From: an uncultured Oscillibacter sp.
GTDB lineage: Bacteria > Bacillota_A > Clostridia > Oscillospirales > Oscillospiraceae
Direction of reading: 5' to 3'
Assembly (NCBI GenBank): GCA_951800675.1
Contig: CATOKC010000101.1
Coordinates: forward strand, 1-12,644
Length of the DNA stretch: 12,644 nucleotides
Shown: piece after piece, positions 5,959-12,636 of the stretch
Layout of the letters: each line of letters starts with the position of its first letter
Position numbering within the stretch: the stretch's first letter is position 1
Made by a program: the position numbers and the translations under genes
Notes under the pieces: model-generated
The model's database searches: none
What the model was told of the DNA's origin: nothing
The model's input: only the letters and a program-made list of their open reading frames with translations

Positions 5959-6104
5959 AATACTTGCTTGATGCAACAGACAACACAAAACCCAGCCCCC
6001 ATACAGCGGGCTTTCAAAAATATTGTAGGTTGCTGGCACTTCTTATGATATATGGTTTCCGTTGCTTTGTCAAGCGTTACTTATTATTTTTCGGGAGGTG
6101 AAAC

Positions 6105-6308
6105 ATGAGGCTGAAAGAAGCAAGAAGGAAGGCCGGTCTTACGGCAAAGGACGTTGCGCTTGCTTTAGGCGTGACTTTCCAGAACGTCTACAACTGGGAG
6201 AACGGCTCATATCTTCCGCCGACAAAACGACTTCCGGAACTCGCTAAGTTATACGGCTGTACGGTGGACGATCTGCTGGCGGGCCAGGCAGAGCAGTGTG
6301 GCATGTGA
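6105..6308 (+). CDS. Cro-like XRE-family regulator
   Basis: 67 aa, essentially one helix-turn-helix domain (about 2-60), with KAGLTAKDVALALGVTFQNV and ENGSYLPPTKRLPELAKLYGCTVDDLL segments. GGGAGGTG precedes the ATG at 6105. It is the first gene of the rightward operon and is driven by the O2/O3-controlled promoter, the position of Cro or of an early regulator in phage switches. It probably binds related operators, but its recognition helix differs from that of the leftward repressor, so this needs testing. Confidence 0.85.
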   Translation: MRLKEARRKAGLTAKDVALALGVTFQNVYNWENGSYLPPTKRLPELAKLYGCTVDDLLAGQAEQCGM

Positions 6309-6322
6309 GGAAGGAGGACGTC

Positions 6323-6577
6323 ATGAAAATCGACTACATCAATTTCCTGCGGGACCGGCCCCGCGAGACGGACCCTGCAAAGATCGCCGCCATGCGTGAC
6401 GTGGCGGTCCGGGCCTTGACCGAGGACCAGGGCATCGAACCCGAGACGGTTTCCTGCGAGTGCTATGCCGACGGCCGCGTCAAGGTCAGCGTCTACGGCA
6501 AGTACTACAACATCTTTGATACCAACACCGGGAAGTTCTTTTCCGGGTATGTGGGGGACGGGCCGTCTCAGGCGTAA
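6323..6577 (+). CDS. Small conserved-looking protein of unknown function
   Basis: 84 aa, soluble and acidic, with an N-terminal helical part (about 1-40) and a C-terminal part predicted to be beta-strand (about 44-80, VSCECYADGRVKVSVYGKYY). The start at 6323 follows AAGGAGG at ideal spacing, 14 bases after the Cro-like stop; the longer frame from 6296 overlaps the preceding gene. No family recognised. Co-transcribed in the early operon. Confidence 0.7.
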   Translation: MKIDYINFLRDRPRETDPAKIAAMRDVAVRALTEDQGIEPETVSCECYADGRVKVSVYGKYYNIFDTNTGKFFSGYVGDGPSQA

Positions 6578-6628
6578 CCGCCGCGATAGCGGCATAGCAT
6601 GGAACAGACTTTTAAGGAGGTGTCCCAA

Positions 6629-6766
6629 ATGACAGAGGATGAGCTGTTCAAAAAGGCGTGGTTGTTCCTGTATGCTGCTGCCGGTGACAATATCGGGTTT
6701 GAGGTCAAACCCGCAGAGGATTTTCGGAAGGAGGACGCCGAAAAACGCAAGGACCGGCCGGCATAA
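6629..6766 (+). CDS. Small acidic protein of unknown function
   Basis: 45 aa beginning MTEDELFKKAWLFLYAAAGD and ending in a highly charged tail. It is preceded by TTTAAGGAGGTG, one of the best ribosome sites in the window, which is the main support for a gene this short. It sits 51 bases after the 84-aa gene on the same strand. The stop is followed at once by an A-run and a strong hairpin. No function assigned. Confidence 0.6.
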   Translation: MTEDELFKKAWLFLYAAAGDNIGFEVKPAEDFRKEDAEKRKDRPA

Positions 6767-6801
6767 AAAGTCCCCGTCAGGTGGTGGGCACCTGACGGGG
6801 A
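6766..6801 (-). terminator. Strong hairpin, leftward-facing terminator shape
   Basis: A perfect 13-bp stem (6771-6783 with 6789-6801) and 5-base loop. A run of A lies on its left side, giving a T-run after the hairpin only on the minus strand. It directly follows the stop of a rightward gene. It could stop antisense transcription or act as a processing/stability hairpin in the rightward mRNA. Confidence 0.55.
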
Positions 6802-6866
6802 GGGACAAGCCTATTTACAACAAACCTGTCATCTTGATTTTATCACGGGTGGCGGGAGAAATCAAA

Positions 6867-6901
6867 GAAAATCCCCGCTCCTGTTAGCACTAGGAGCGGG
6901 G
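6867..6901 (-). terminator. Second hairpin of the same polarity
   Basis: A perfect 10-bp GC-rich stem (6873-6882 with 6892-6901), 9-base loop. The bases to its left are A-rich, so the T-rich tail is again on the minus strand. With the hairpin at 6771 it fills most of the 229-base gap before the next gene; I see no gene in that gap. Confidence 0.45.
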
Positions 6902-6995
6902 AGCGTATCAAGCGAGACCCCAAAAATCAGGCTTGATAGAACAATCGTATTGTAGCACATGCGTTTCTTTCTGTCAAGCCGGAAAGGAGAAAAAA

Positions 6996-7151
6996 TTGAA
7001 GATTTATTTTAAGTCCCGGCACGGCAGAGAGTTTCGCCTAGAGAGCAAGCCCCGCGAACCGATGGAGCTGGAAAGATTCTACACGCTGGCGGCTCTTGTG
7101 GCAGGCGCGATGCTTCTGGTAACGGTGCTGCTGTATGAAGTTTGGAGATAG
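6996..7151 (+). CDS. Small single-pass membrane protein (TTG start)
   Basis: 51 aa. A basic, charged N-terminal part (about 1-25) is followed by one hydrophobic segment (about 29-48, LAALVAGAMLLVTVLLYEVW). The TTG start at 6996 is chosen because GGAAAGGAGAAAAAA sits directly before it. The frame is open back to 6933, but that ATG lacks a ribosome site. Probably anchored with the basic part inside. No family recognised. Confidence 0.65.
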   Translation: MKIYFKSRHGREFRLESKPREPMELERFYTLAALVAGAMLLVTVLLYEVWR

Positions 7152-7314
7152 GGGAGGTGAGCGTACGGGGCATTTCCAAGAGTATTGGGATTCGCTGGAG
7201 GAGGCAGGTCCCAAGATGAAGGAGCTGGTCCTGGACCGCGCGGCCAATGACAGCGAGATCAGTCTGTTTGAGCTGCGGCAGCTTGTCAGCCGCGCATATC
7301 CGGAACAGGCGTAA
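7135..7314 (+). CDS. Small acidic helical protein of unknown function
   Basis: 59 aa from the ATG at 7135, which overlaps the preceding gene by 17 bases but has no ribosome site. A good site (GGGGAGGTG, 7151-7159) lies inside this frame and points to an in-frame ACG at 7165. Translation may therefore really begin there (49 aa), either at a rare ACG codon or at a former ATG that has mutated. The body, QEYWDSLEEAGPKMKELVLD then EISLFELRQLVSRAYPEQA, is helical and looks like a genuine protein. Function unknown. Confidence 0.55.
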   Translation: MKFGDRGGERTGHFQEYWDSLEEAGPKMKELVLDRAANDSEISLFELRQLVSRAYPEQA

Positions 7315-7425
7315 AAATCCCCGCCGGGCGGCAACCCCAGCGAGGAAGAGCTAAACCAATCAAGAAAAAGCTCATGTCTCTATTATATCCGGAGACTGGG
7401 CGGAAATCAAGGAGAATTTCTACAA

Positions 7426-8013
7426 ATGAGAGATATAACGATACGCCAGCAAAAGCACACCCTACGATGTGAGACAGCGGCATGGCAGAAAGGAGCTATC
7501 GGATTACTGGCGCTTTCGGTGGTAGTGAATACTGCCCAGTACGCACGGATTGCAGCGCTGGAAGCTTCCCGGCAGGAGGACGCGGTCCGGCACCAAGTAC
7601 AGCTGGAGAGTGCGGAGCGAATGCGGGACATGGCGGTGGAGCAGCTTGGTGCGGTGGTCCTCCAGACAGAAGCAGACAGGCAGGCCCGGGCGGAACAGGC
7701 GGCGGCGTATGAGGCCATCGGGACCTATCAGTACATCGGAGAATGCGCCATCACGGCCTACTGCCCCTGCGAGGAGTGCTGTGGACGCCGGGCGGACGGG
7801 CTGACGGCCACAGGGCTCCCGGCGGGGCCTGGAGTGGTTGCTGTGGACCCGGAGGTCATTCCGCTGGGCTCTACGGTCATCATAGACGGCCAGCGGTATC
7901 TGGCGGCGGACACCGGGGTCACGGGGAAGCATGTGGATATCTGCCTGCCGGACCATGAGGACACGGTGGCGCATGGGGTTCGGACGGCAGATGTGTGGGT
8001 GACGTCATCATGA
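7426..8013 (+). CDS. 3D-domain cell-wall-acting protein
   Basis: 195 aa. A hydrophobic anchor (about 22-38), a coiled-coil-like stalk (about 40-95), then a 3D domain (about 106-192) of the double-psi beta-barrel kind found in YabE/RpfB-like and MltA-like lytic enzymes. The three hallmark aspartates are visible: D141 (AVDPEVIPLGS), D162 (AADTG) and D171 (HVDICLPDH). CPCEECC (C113, C115, C118, C119) precedes them. AAGGAG lies before the ATG at 7426. Likely acts on peptidoglycan outside the membrane. It overlaps the PP-loop gene by four bases (ATGA), so the two are translationally coupled. Confidence 0.85.
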   Translation: MRDITIRQQKHTLRCETAAWQKGAIGLLALSVVVNTAQYARIAALEASRQEDAVRHQVQLESAERMRDMAVEQLGAVVLQTEADRQARAEQAAAYEAIGTYQYIGECAITAYCPCEECCGRRADGLTATGLPAGPGVVAVDPEVIPLGSTVIIDGQRYLAADTGVTGKHVDICLPDHEDTVAHGVRTADVWVTSS

Positions 8014-9086
8014 AAAGTGTACTGGAACGTGCGGCAGAGAACAAGAAGGATGAAAAAATCCGTTATTTCAAGGCCAAGCAGGCGGAGAGCTATGAAATTA
8101 AAATCCGCTATGCAGAAATCAGGGCGCGGGAGTTCTACAATCACCCTGATATCAACGGGGCCTGCTATGTGGCGGTCGGCGGTCTGGACAGCATCACATT
8201 GCTGCTGTTCCTCCGATCGATCGGCATCAACGTACCGGCGGTGTCGGTATCCGTCCTGGAGGACAAGAGCATACAGGCCATCCACAAGCAGCTGGGCGTG
8301 GAACCCCTTAAACCGCTGAAAAGCAAGGTGGAGGTCATCCGGGAGTTCGGCTGGCCGGTGCTCAGCAAGGATACCGCAAAAAAGATATCTGCACTCCAAA
8401 ACAGGACCCAGGATAACGCTGTATACCGCCGCGCCATCATCACCGGTATAAAGGGTGACGGAACATATTCTGAACGAATGCGGTTAGCTAAAAAGTGGCT
8501 TGAAAAATTTGGAGGAGCTGACCCGGAGGCAGACAAAAGCTGGCAGCGCTCGGATTTTTCTGTTAGTGACATGTGCTGTTACTACATGAAAGAGCGGCCT
8601 CTGGATATGTACGCAAAAGAAACCGGGAGGTATCCATATCAGGGCCTTATGGCCTCAGAAGGCGGACGGCGGAAAAATTCGCTGATGATCAATGGCTGCA
8701 ACTACATATCCCACGGCGCTAAGCGAAGCTGCCCATTTGCGATTTTCAACCGTCAGGACCTGTTGCAGTTAGCGCTTGACCTCCATGTCCCCGTTCCAGA
8801 AATCTACGGTAAGATCGTCCGGGACCCGAACGGAACGCTGCGAACCACCAAAGCTCAGCGGACCGGATGCAGCATGTGCGGGTTTGGCATTCATATGGAG
8901 AAACGGCCTCACCGGTTTGACCAGCTGTGGGCGCGCAGTCCTGGCGAATGGGAAATGTGGATGCACCACGTGGACAAGCTCCCGGACGGCACTTGGTACG
9001 GCTGGGGCCATGTGCTGGACTATATCGGCGTGGAGTGGCGGGAGCCCTGGCGGCAGTTTGAGAAGCAGGAAAGTTTGTTTGATTGA
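8010..9086 (+). CDS. PP-loop (PAPS reductase/CysH-like) protein with CC...CxxC cysteines
   Basis: 358 aa, phosphoadenosine phosphosulfate reductase-like family (PP-loop ATP pyrophosphatase fold). The nucleotide loop is YVAVGGLDSITLL at about 53-65, a variant of SGGxDS with Val for the first Ser. Then come SVLED (81-85), CCYYMKERP at 189-197 (the CysH-type Cys-Cys...Lys element), SCPF at 240-243, and GCSMCGF at 286-292. C189/C190 with C287/C290 are placed like the [4Fe-4S] ligands of assimilatory APS reductases and of DndC-type proteins. The ATG at 8010 overlaps the 3D gene stop. Such proteins are common in mobile elements with unknown substrate; no dnd, sulfate-assimilation or cysteine desulfurase gene is in the window. 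Confidence 0.8.
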   Translation: MKSVLERAAENKKDEKIRYFKAKQAESYEIKIRYAEIRAREFYNHPDINGACYVAVGGLDSITLLLFLRSIGINVPAVSVSVLEDKSIQAIHKQLGVEPLKPLKSKVEVIREFGWPVLSKDTAKKISALQNRTQDNAVYRRAIITGIKGDGTYSERMRLAKKWLEKFGGADPEADKSWQRSDFSVSDMCCYYMKERPLDMYAKETGRYPYQGLMASEGGRRKNSLMINGCNYISHGAKRSCPFAIFNRQDLLQLALDLHVPVPEIYGKIVRDPNGTLRTTKAQRTGCSMCGFGIHMEKRPHRFDQLWARSPGEWEMWMHHVDKLPDGTWYGWGHVLDYIGVEWREPWRQFEKQESLFD

Positions 9087-9097
9087 GAGGTGAAATG

Positions 9098-9445
9098 ATG
9101 GATTACAGAAAATTTGCAGCTGGCCTGCGGAACGCGGCGGGCAGCTATGCGCTCTTCTACGGCGCGCCGCGCGGTGACCTGGAAAAGGCGGCGGACGTGA
9201 TCGAGGAGCTGGCGGCGAAGCTGGAGCCGTCCAACGAGCCTCTGACTCTGGAGGAACTGCGGGGAATGGACGGGGAGCCGGTGTGGATTATCCCAATGCG
9301 TGGAAGCGGCGGTTTCTGCACTTGGATGCTGGTTGATGCAGAATACGAGCTATGTCGAGAGGCCCATGGCGAAATGGCGGTGTTTGAGAACTGCGGAAAA
9401 ACCTGGCTGGCCTACCGCCGCAGGCCGGAGGAGGGAAAGACATGA
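9098..9445 (+). CDS. Phage-type accessory protein (LTLEELRxMDGEPV type)
   Basis: 115 aa. An N-terminal helical part (about 1-42, with YRKFAAGLRNAAG and EKAADVIEELAAKLE) is followed by a small beta-type domain starting LTLEELRGMDGEPVWII (about 50-66), with WMLVD and WLAYRRRP segments. I recall this C-terminal module from many Firmicute prophage proteins; its function is unknown. AGAGGTGA precedes two adjacent ATGs (9095, 9098); 9098 has the better spacing. It is 11 bases after the PP-loop gene and overlaps the next gene by four bases. Confidence 0.75.
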   Translation: MDYRKFAAGLRNAAGSYALFYGAPRGDLEKAADVIEELAAKLEPSNEPLTLEELRGMDGEPVWIIPMRGSGGFCTWMLVDAEYELCREAHGEMAVFENCGKTWLAYRRRPEEGKT

Positions 9446-9660
9446 CAAATAGGAAACAGGTCGCGTGGTCGTTCGGGTTTTCCGCCTACGATGACGGGAA
9501 AATCGCGCAGATCGTGTCCGATATGCTGGATGCGGCTGGTGCGGCCTATTTGGACAGCGCAGATAGAGCGCGGTTGGAAAGATGGCTCGGTTTACACTGC
9601 GATCCGGAAACAAATAACTGGGGCGTTCTGCCGGAGGATGAAGCACAAAGCGAGCCTTAG
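9442..9660 (+). CDS. Small protein of unknown function in the replication operon
   Basis: 72 aa, mostly helical and acidic, with a central DGKIAQIVSDMLDAAGAAYL segment. ATGA overlap with the preceding gene and GGAGGAGGG upstream support the start at 9442. No family recognised. Confidence 0.65.
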   Translation: MTNRKQVAWSFGFSAYDDGKIAQIVSDMLDAAGAAYLDSADRARLERWLGLHCDPETNNWGVLPEDEAQSEP

Positions 9661-9674
9661 GGAGGAGTGGCAGC

Positions 9675-9728
9675 GTGAACAGTTGGATCAGCGTGAAGGA
9701 CCGGCCCAGCAGAAAGGAGGCGCTATGA
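9675..9728 (+). pseudogene. 17-residue ORF, probable remnant of a DUF551-type gene
   Basis: GTG at 9675, preceded by GGGAGGAG, opens a 17-residue frame starting NSWISVKDRP. This resembles the WISVKDRLP opening of DUF551 phage proteins as I recall them, but the frame ends at a TGA that overlaps the ATG of the replication initiator. It may be what is left after deletion, now serving as a short leader that couples translation into the initiator gene. Confidence 0.5.
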
Positions 9729-10576
9729 GCTGCCAAAGAGAAACCATTATCACTATCAAGCCCCGGAACGGGTTCACGGTGCTGCCCAACCGCATGTTGA
9801 GAGACGACCGCTTGTCTCTCAAGACCCGGGCTATTCTGGCCATCATGTTCTCCCTTCCGAAGGACTGGGACTACACGGTGGCGGGATTGTCCACCATCTG
9901 CGGCACGGGCCGGGACGCAGTGCGTTCCGCATTGCGGGAGCTGGAGACATACGGATACCTGACCCGGGTCCAGCAGCACGATGCCGCCGGACATTTCAGC
10001 CGGAATGAGTACATCGTGGCGGACGAGCCTGCCCGGAATGAAGATGCACCGTTGCCGGAAAACCCGTCAACGGATGAACCGTCAGCGGGTGAGCCGTTGA
10101 CGGACGAACCGGTGACGGAAAACCCGACGCAACAAAATAAAGATTGTACAAAACCCCCCTATGGTCCCCCAACGCCGCCGGAAGGCGGCGGGGACAGTCG
10201 TTGTGCCGCAGGCATAATGACCTCCCGTGGGGACGGAGGCCCCAGGAAGAAAGCGGCCAGACGGAGAGATGCGCCCAAATCCGCTCCCGACTGGAAGCCG
10301 GAACGCTTTGCCGGGTTCTGGAAATACTACCCTCGGGGAGAGGACAAGCAGGCGGCCATCCGGGCATGGGACAGGCTCCAGCCCTCCGACGATCTCATCG
10401 ATCAGATCGCCGCCGCCCTGGTGCGTCAGGCGGCCAGCGAGAGCTGGCAGGCCGGAGTGGGTATCCCCTACGCCTCCACCTGGCTGAACCACCAGCGGTG
10501 GACGGATGTGCCCAAGAGTCCGCCGGGGTCCCAGGGCCTGCCCGGCGGCTGGGCGCCTGACCCGGAGGTGACGTGA
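9725..10576 (+). CDS. Phage/plasmid-type replication initiator (helix-turn-helix)
   Basis: 283 aa. An N-terminal winged-helix domain (about 12-98, FTVLPNRMLRDDRLSLKTRAI, then TICGTGRDAVRSALRELETYGYL) of the kind found in replisome organizers. A Pro/Asp/Glu-rich linker of pentapeptide repeats follows (about 109-138), then a basic stretch (about 173-187), and a C-terminal domain (about 195-262) with FWKYYPRGEDKQAAIRAWDRL and YASTWLNHQRWTD, typical of phage replication proteins that load a helicase. AGAAAGGAGG precedes the ATG at 9725. It overlaps the DnaB-like gene, so initiator and helicase should be made together. Confidence 0.85.
   Translation: MSCQRETIITIKPRNGFTVLPNRMLRDDRLSLKTRAILAIMFSLPKDWDYTVAGLSTICGTGRDAVRSALRELETYGYLTRVQQHDAAGHFSRNEYIVADEPARNEDAPLPENPSTDEPSAGEPLTDEPVTENPTQQNKDCTKPPYGPPTPPEGGGDSRCAAGIMTSRGDGGPRKKAARRRDAPKSAPDWKPERFAGFWKYYPRGEDKQAAIRAWDRLQPSDDLIDQIAAALVRQAASESWQAGVGIPYASTWLNHQRWTDVPKSPPGSQGLPGGWAPDPEVT
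10049..10138 (+). repeat. Six 15-bp direct repeats in the initiator gene (candidate origin iterons)
   Basis: Six imperfect 15-base units, each starting CCG (10049, 10064, 10079, 10094, 10109, 10124), with the middle units close to CCG-TNR-ACG-GAY-GAA. They encode pentapeptides beginning PLPEN then PSTDE. An AT-rich stretch (10130-10150) follows at once. Repeats next to an AT-rich segment inside an initiator gene are the layout of the origin in lambda O. Confidence 0.6.
10173..10190. other. GC-rich hairpin beside the repeats
   Basis: CGCCGCC, GGAA, GGCGGCG: a perfect 7-bp stem with a 4-base loop inside the initiator gene, about 35 bases after the repeat array. It could be a structural part of an origin or simply codon bias for Pro and Gly. 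Confidence 0.4.
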
Positions 10577-11898
10577 TGGATCCGGTATTTCTCCAGTACG
10601 CCGTCCTCCACTCCATGCTCAACGAGCCGGAGCGCGTGGGTGAGGTGATGACCCTGGTATCCGCACAGGACTTCGACCAGCTTCCCACCCGGGGGATCTT
10701 TGAGGCCGTTAGCCGGCTGCATCTGGCCGGGGCTCCCATCGATCAGGTAACCGTGCTGGGCGAAGCCGGGGAGGACTACTACCCTGCGCTGGAGGAAGTC
10801 TTCCGGCACCCGGCAGGAGACGCGGTCTATTACTGCGGGCTGCTGCGGGAGAAGATGCAGCTGCAGAGGCTCCATGAGCGTGCCCGGGAGCTGGAGGAAG
10901 CGGAGACCATGGAAGCGGCAGGGCAGTCCGTGGACCGGATCAACGCCCTGGTCTCCCTCCGGCAGGCGGCGAAGGTGGTAACCGCTCATGAGGCGGCGGC
11001 GGATTTCATCCGGCGCATGGGCTCGAAGAAGAAGCCGGAATACCTGTCTCTGGGGATGGAGGCGCTGGACAGGCTGCTGTATCTGGAGCTGGGGGACTTC
11101 GTGCTGCTGGGTGGCTACGCCAGTTCGGGGAAGACACTGCTGAGCCTCCAGTTCGCCCTGGCCCTGACGGAGAAATACCGGGTGGGTTACTTCACTCTGG
11201 AGACCAATATCAAAAAGCTGACGGACCGGCTCATGGCCCATATGGCCCAGGTGCCGCTGTCCACCATCAAGAAGTGCGATCTGGACGGGGACGACGCCCG
11301 GCGGGCGGCAGATGCCTCCCGGCGTCTGGACAAGCTGCCTTTGCACTTTATCCACGCCAGCGGGATGACGGTGCGGGATATCCAGGCCATCGCGCTGAAC
11401 CGGCGGTACCAGGTGATCTTTGTGGATTATTTACAGATCGTCTCCGCTCAGGGGAAGAGCCGCTATGAGCAGGTGACCGGCATCTCCATCGCCCTGCACA
11501 CCATGGCCCAGGCCCACGGGATCGCAGTATTCGCTCTGGTCCAGCTCAGCCGTCCGGAGAAGGTGGGCGGGAAGCTGCTGCCGCCCTCGATGGCCTCCTT
11601 CCGGGAGTCCGGGCAGCTGGAGCAGGACGCGGACGCGGCGCTGCTACTGTGGCCTGAGGACCCTAACGAGAACCGGTCTGACCGGGTGCTGAAGATCGCC
11701 AAAAACAAGGACGGCGAGCGGGACACGCTGCATCTGGCCTTCAGCGGGGCGACCCAGACCCTTTCCCTTGCGCCGAAGGACGGGAAGGCCGTGGCTGCTC
11801 AATATGCCGCCGCAGGGCGCAGGGCGAAGCAGCGCCGGACCCCGGAGCCGTCCGGATTTCAGGAATTGCCAAACGATACGACACCGCTGCCGTTTTAG
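10576..11898 (+). CDS. DnaB-type replicative helicase
   Basis: 440 aa. An N-terminal DnaB-like helical domain (about 1-100), a linker, and a RecA-like helicase domain (about 155-400). The P-loop is GYASSGKT at 180-187. Walker B is VIFVDYLQI at 280-288. LVQLSRPEK (321-329), the DADAALLLW segment and [12 protein letters not shown] (372-383) match later DnaB motifs, including the region of the arginine finger. Expected to form a ring that unwinds the replication fork, loaded by the product of the preceding gene. ATG at 10576 has GGAGGTG at better spacing than the adjacent GTG at 10573, and overlaps the initiator stop. The gene symbol is not given because host and element DnaB proteins are only distantly related. 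Confidence 0.9.
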   Translation: MDPVFLQYAVLHSMLNEPERVGEVMTLVSAQDFDQLPTRGIFEAVSRLHLAGAPIDQVTVLGEAGEDYYPALEEVFRHPAGDAVYYCGLLREKMQLQRLHERARELEEAETMEAAGQSVDRINALVSLRQAAKVVTAHEAAADFIRRMGSKKKPEYLSLGMEALDRLLYLELGDFVLLGGYASSGKTLLSLQFALALTEKYRVGYFTLETNIKKLTDRLMAHMAQVPLSTIKKCDLDGDDARRAADASRRLDKLPLHFIHASGMTVRDIQAIALNRRYQVIFVDYLQIVSAQGKSRYEQVTGISIALHTMAQAHGIAVFALVQLSRPEKVGGKLLPPSMASFRESGQLEQDADAALLLWPEDPNENRSDRVLKIAKNKDGERDTLHLAFSGATQTLSLAPKDGKAVAAQYAAAGRRAKQRRTPEPSGFQELPNDTTPLPF

Positions 11899-11957
11899 CC
11901 GTCAGGCGGGCTGTGCCCGCACTGGGCCGTAAGCGGCGGGAGGAGAGGAGTACATAC

Positions 11958-12332
11958 ATGAAGACCATTTGCATCATGAATTTGAAGGGCGGGGTGGGGA
12001 AGACCGTCACCGCCGGGAATTTTGCCGATGTTCTGGCGGCGGATCATGGGAGGCGGGCGCTGCTCATTGATGCCGACCATCAGGGGAACACCAGCCGGTT
12101 TTTCCGTGCGGATCAGGAGGCGGCTGCTCTGCGGGATGTCCTCACCAGTGATAATATATCCTACTGGATAGAGTCGGTCCAGCAGACCGATCACGATGGA
12201 TCGAGCATCATCCCGGCGGATATGTCTCTGGCGGAATTGGACGCCGCGACGGGCGGCTACCGGTTCTCTAAGGACGGCGCGGGCATCGACGCGGAGTGTA
12301 CCGGCTGGTGGCCGGTGCCGGAAAAAACATAA
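11958..12332 (+). CDS. ParA-type partition ATPase, C-terminally truncated
   Basis: 124 aa, against about 250-270 for the family. The deviant Walker A motif is intact ([20 protein letters not shown], near residues 7-26), followed by [15 protein letters not shown] (Walker A' region, His where Pro is usual) and [12 protein letters not shown] (about 93-104). Past about residue 110 the sequence no longer resembles ParA. It ends in [10 protein letters not shown] and a stop, just before a terminator. Walker B and the DNA-binding half are absent, and no ParA-like continuation is found in the other frames. Start at 11958 follows AGGAGAGGAG. Likely non-functional, or a dominant partner of a ParA elsewhere. 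Confidence 0.8.
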   Translation: MKTICIMNLKGGVGKTVTAGNFADVLAADHGRRALLIDADHQGNTSRFFRADQEAAALRDVLTSDNISYWIESVQQTDHDGSSIIPADMSLAELDAATGGYRFSKDGAGIDAECTGWWPVPEKT

Positions 12333-12357
12333 AACAGCCGCCCCGTTTGGGGCGGCT
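12320..12357 (-). terminator. Intrinsic terminator of the right-edge leftward gene
   Basis: A perfect 9-bp stem (12336-12344 with 12349-12357) with a GTTT-type loop. On the minus strand it is followed by GTTTTATGTTTTTT. It ends the leftward 89-aa gene; its left flank overlaps the end of the truncated parA. Confidence 0.85.
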
Positions 12358-12366
12358 CCGTGGGAG

Positions 12367-12636
12367 TCAGGGGGCGGAACGCTCGTCTTCGTCGTCCGGC
12401 TGGGGAGGCATTTCGTAACCATGGTATACCTTCAGCTCCGGGCCGGAGGTTCCAGCGATGATGGGCGGCGCTTTCTCTTTGGCGTGCTTTGCCTTGCCCT
12501 GGATCTCGGGCACGGGCGGGACGCTGCCGTTTACGGGCCAAAGGCCCGTTTTAGGCCTGGGGCCGCCGAAGGCGGCCTGACGGTTGCGGGGCTGGGTATG
12601 GGTCCACTCCGGACGGGACATGCCTTGCTTTGCCAT
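12367..12636 (-). CDS. Basic, proline-rich small protein of unknown function
   Basis: 89 aa, Lys/Arg/Pro-rich and probably largely disordered. It starts MAKQGMSRPEWTHTQPRN, contains PPVPEIQGKAKHAKEKAPPIIAGTSGPELKVYH in consecutive segments, and ends in an acidic tail. I recall similar 80-100-residue proteins in clostridial mobile elements but not a named family. Residues about 19-38 (encoded around 12523-12582) are built on two palindromes and look like an in-frame insertion. Only 8 bases upstream of the ATG at 12636 are in the window, so the ribosome site cannot be judged. It has its own terminator and converges on parA. Confidence 0.6.
   Translation of the reverse strand: MAKQGMSRPEWTHTQPRNRQAAFGGPRPKTGLWPVNGSVPPVPEIQGKAKHAKEKAPPIIAGTSGPELKVYHGYEMPPQPDDEDERSAP
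12533..12577. repeat. Twin REP-like hairpins inside the 89-aa gene
   Basis: ACGGGCC-AAA-GGCCCGT (12533-12549) and GGCCGCC-GAA-GGCGGCC (12561-12577): two perfect 7-bp palindromes with 3-base loops, 11 bases apart. They encode the segment that breaks up the otherwise Lys/Pro-rich protein. Confidence 0.55.

Noticed and set aside
7758..8399. Minus-strand frame across the 3D and PP-loop genes
   Set aside because: Shadow of two well-supported coupled genes; no start signal or protein-like features.
12318..12332. Programmed frameshift at the A-run near the end of parA
   Set aside because: The neighbouring frames contain no ParA-like continuation, so a shift there would not restore the protein.
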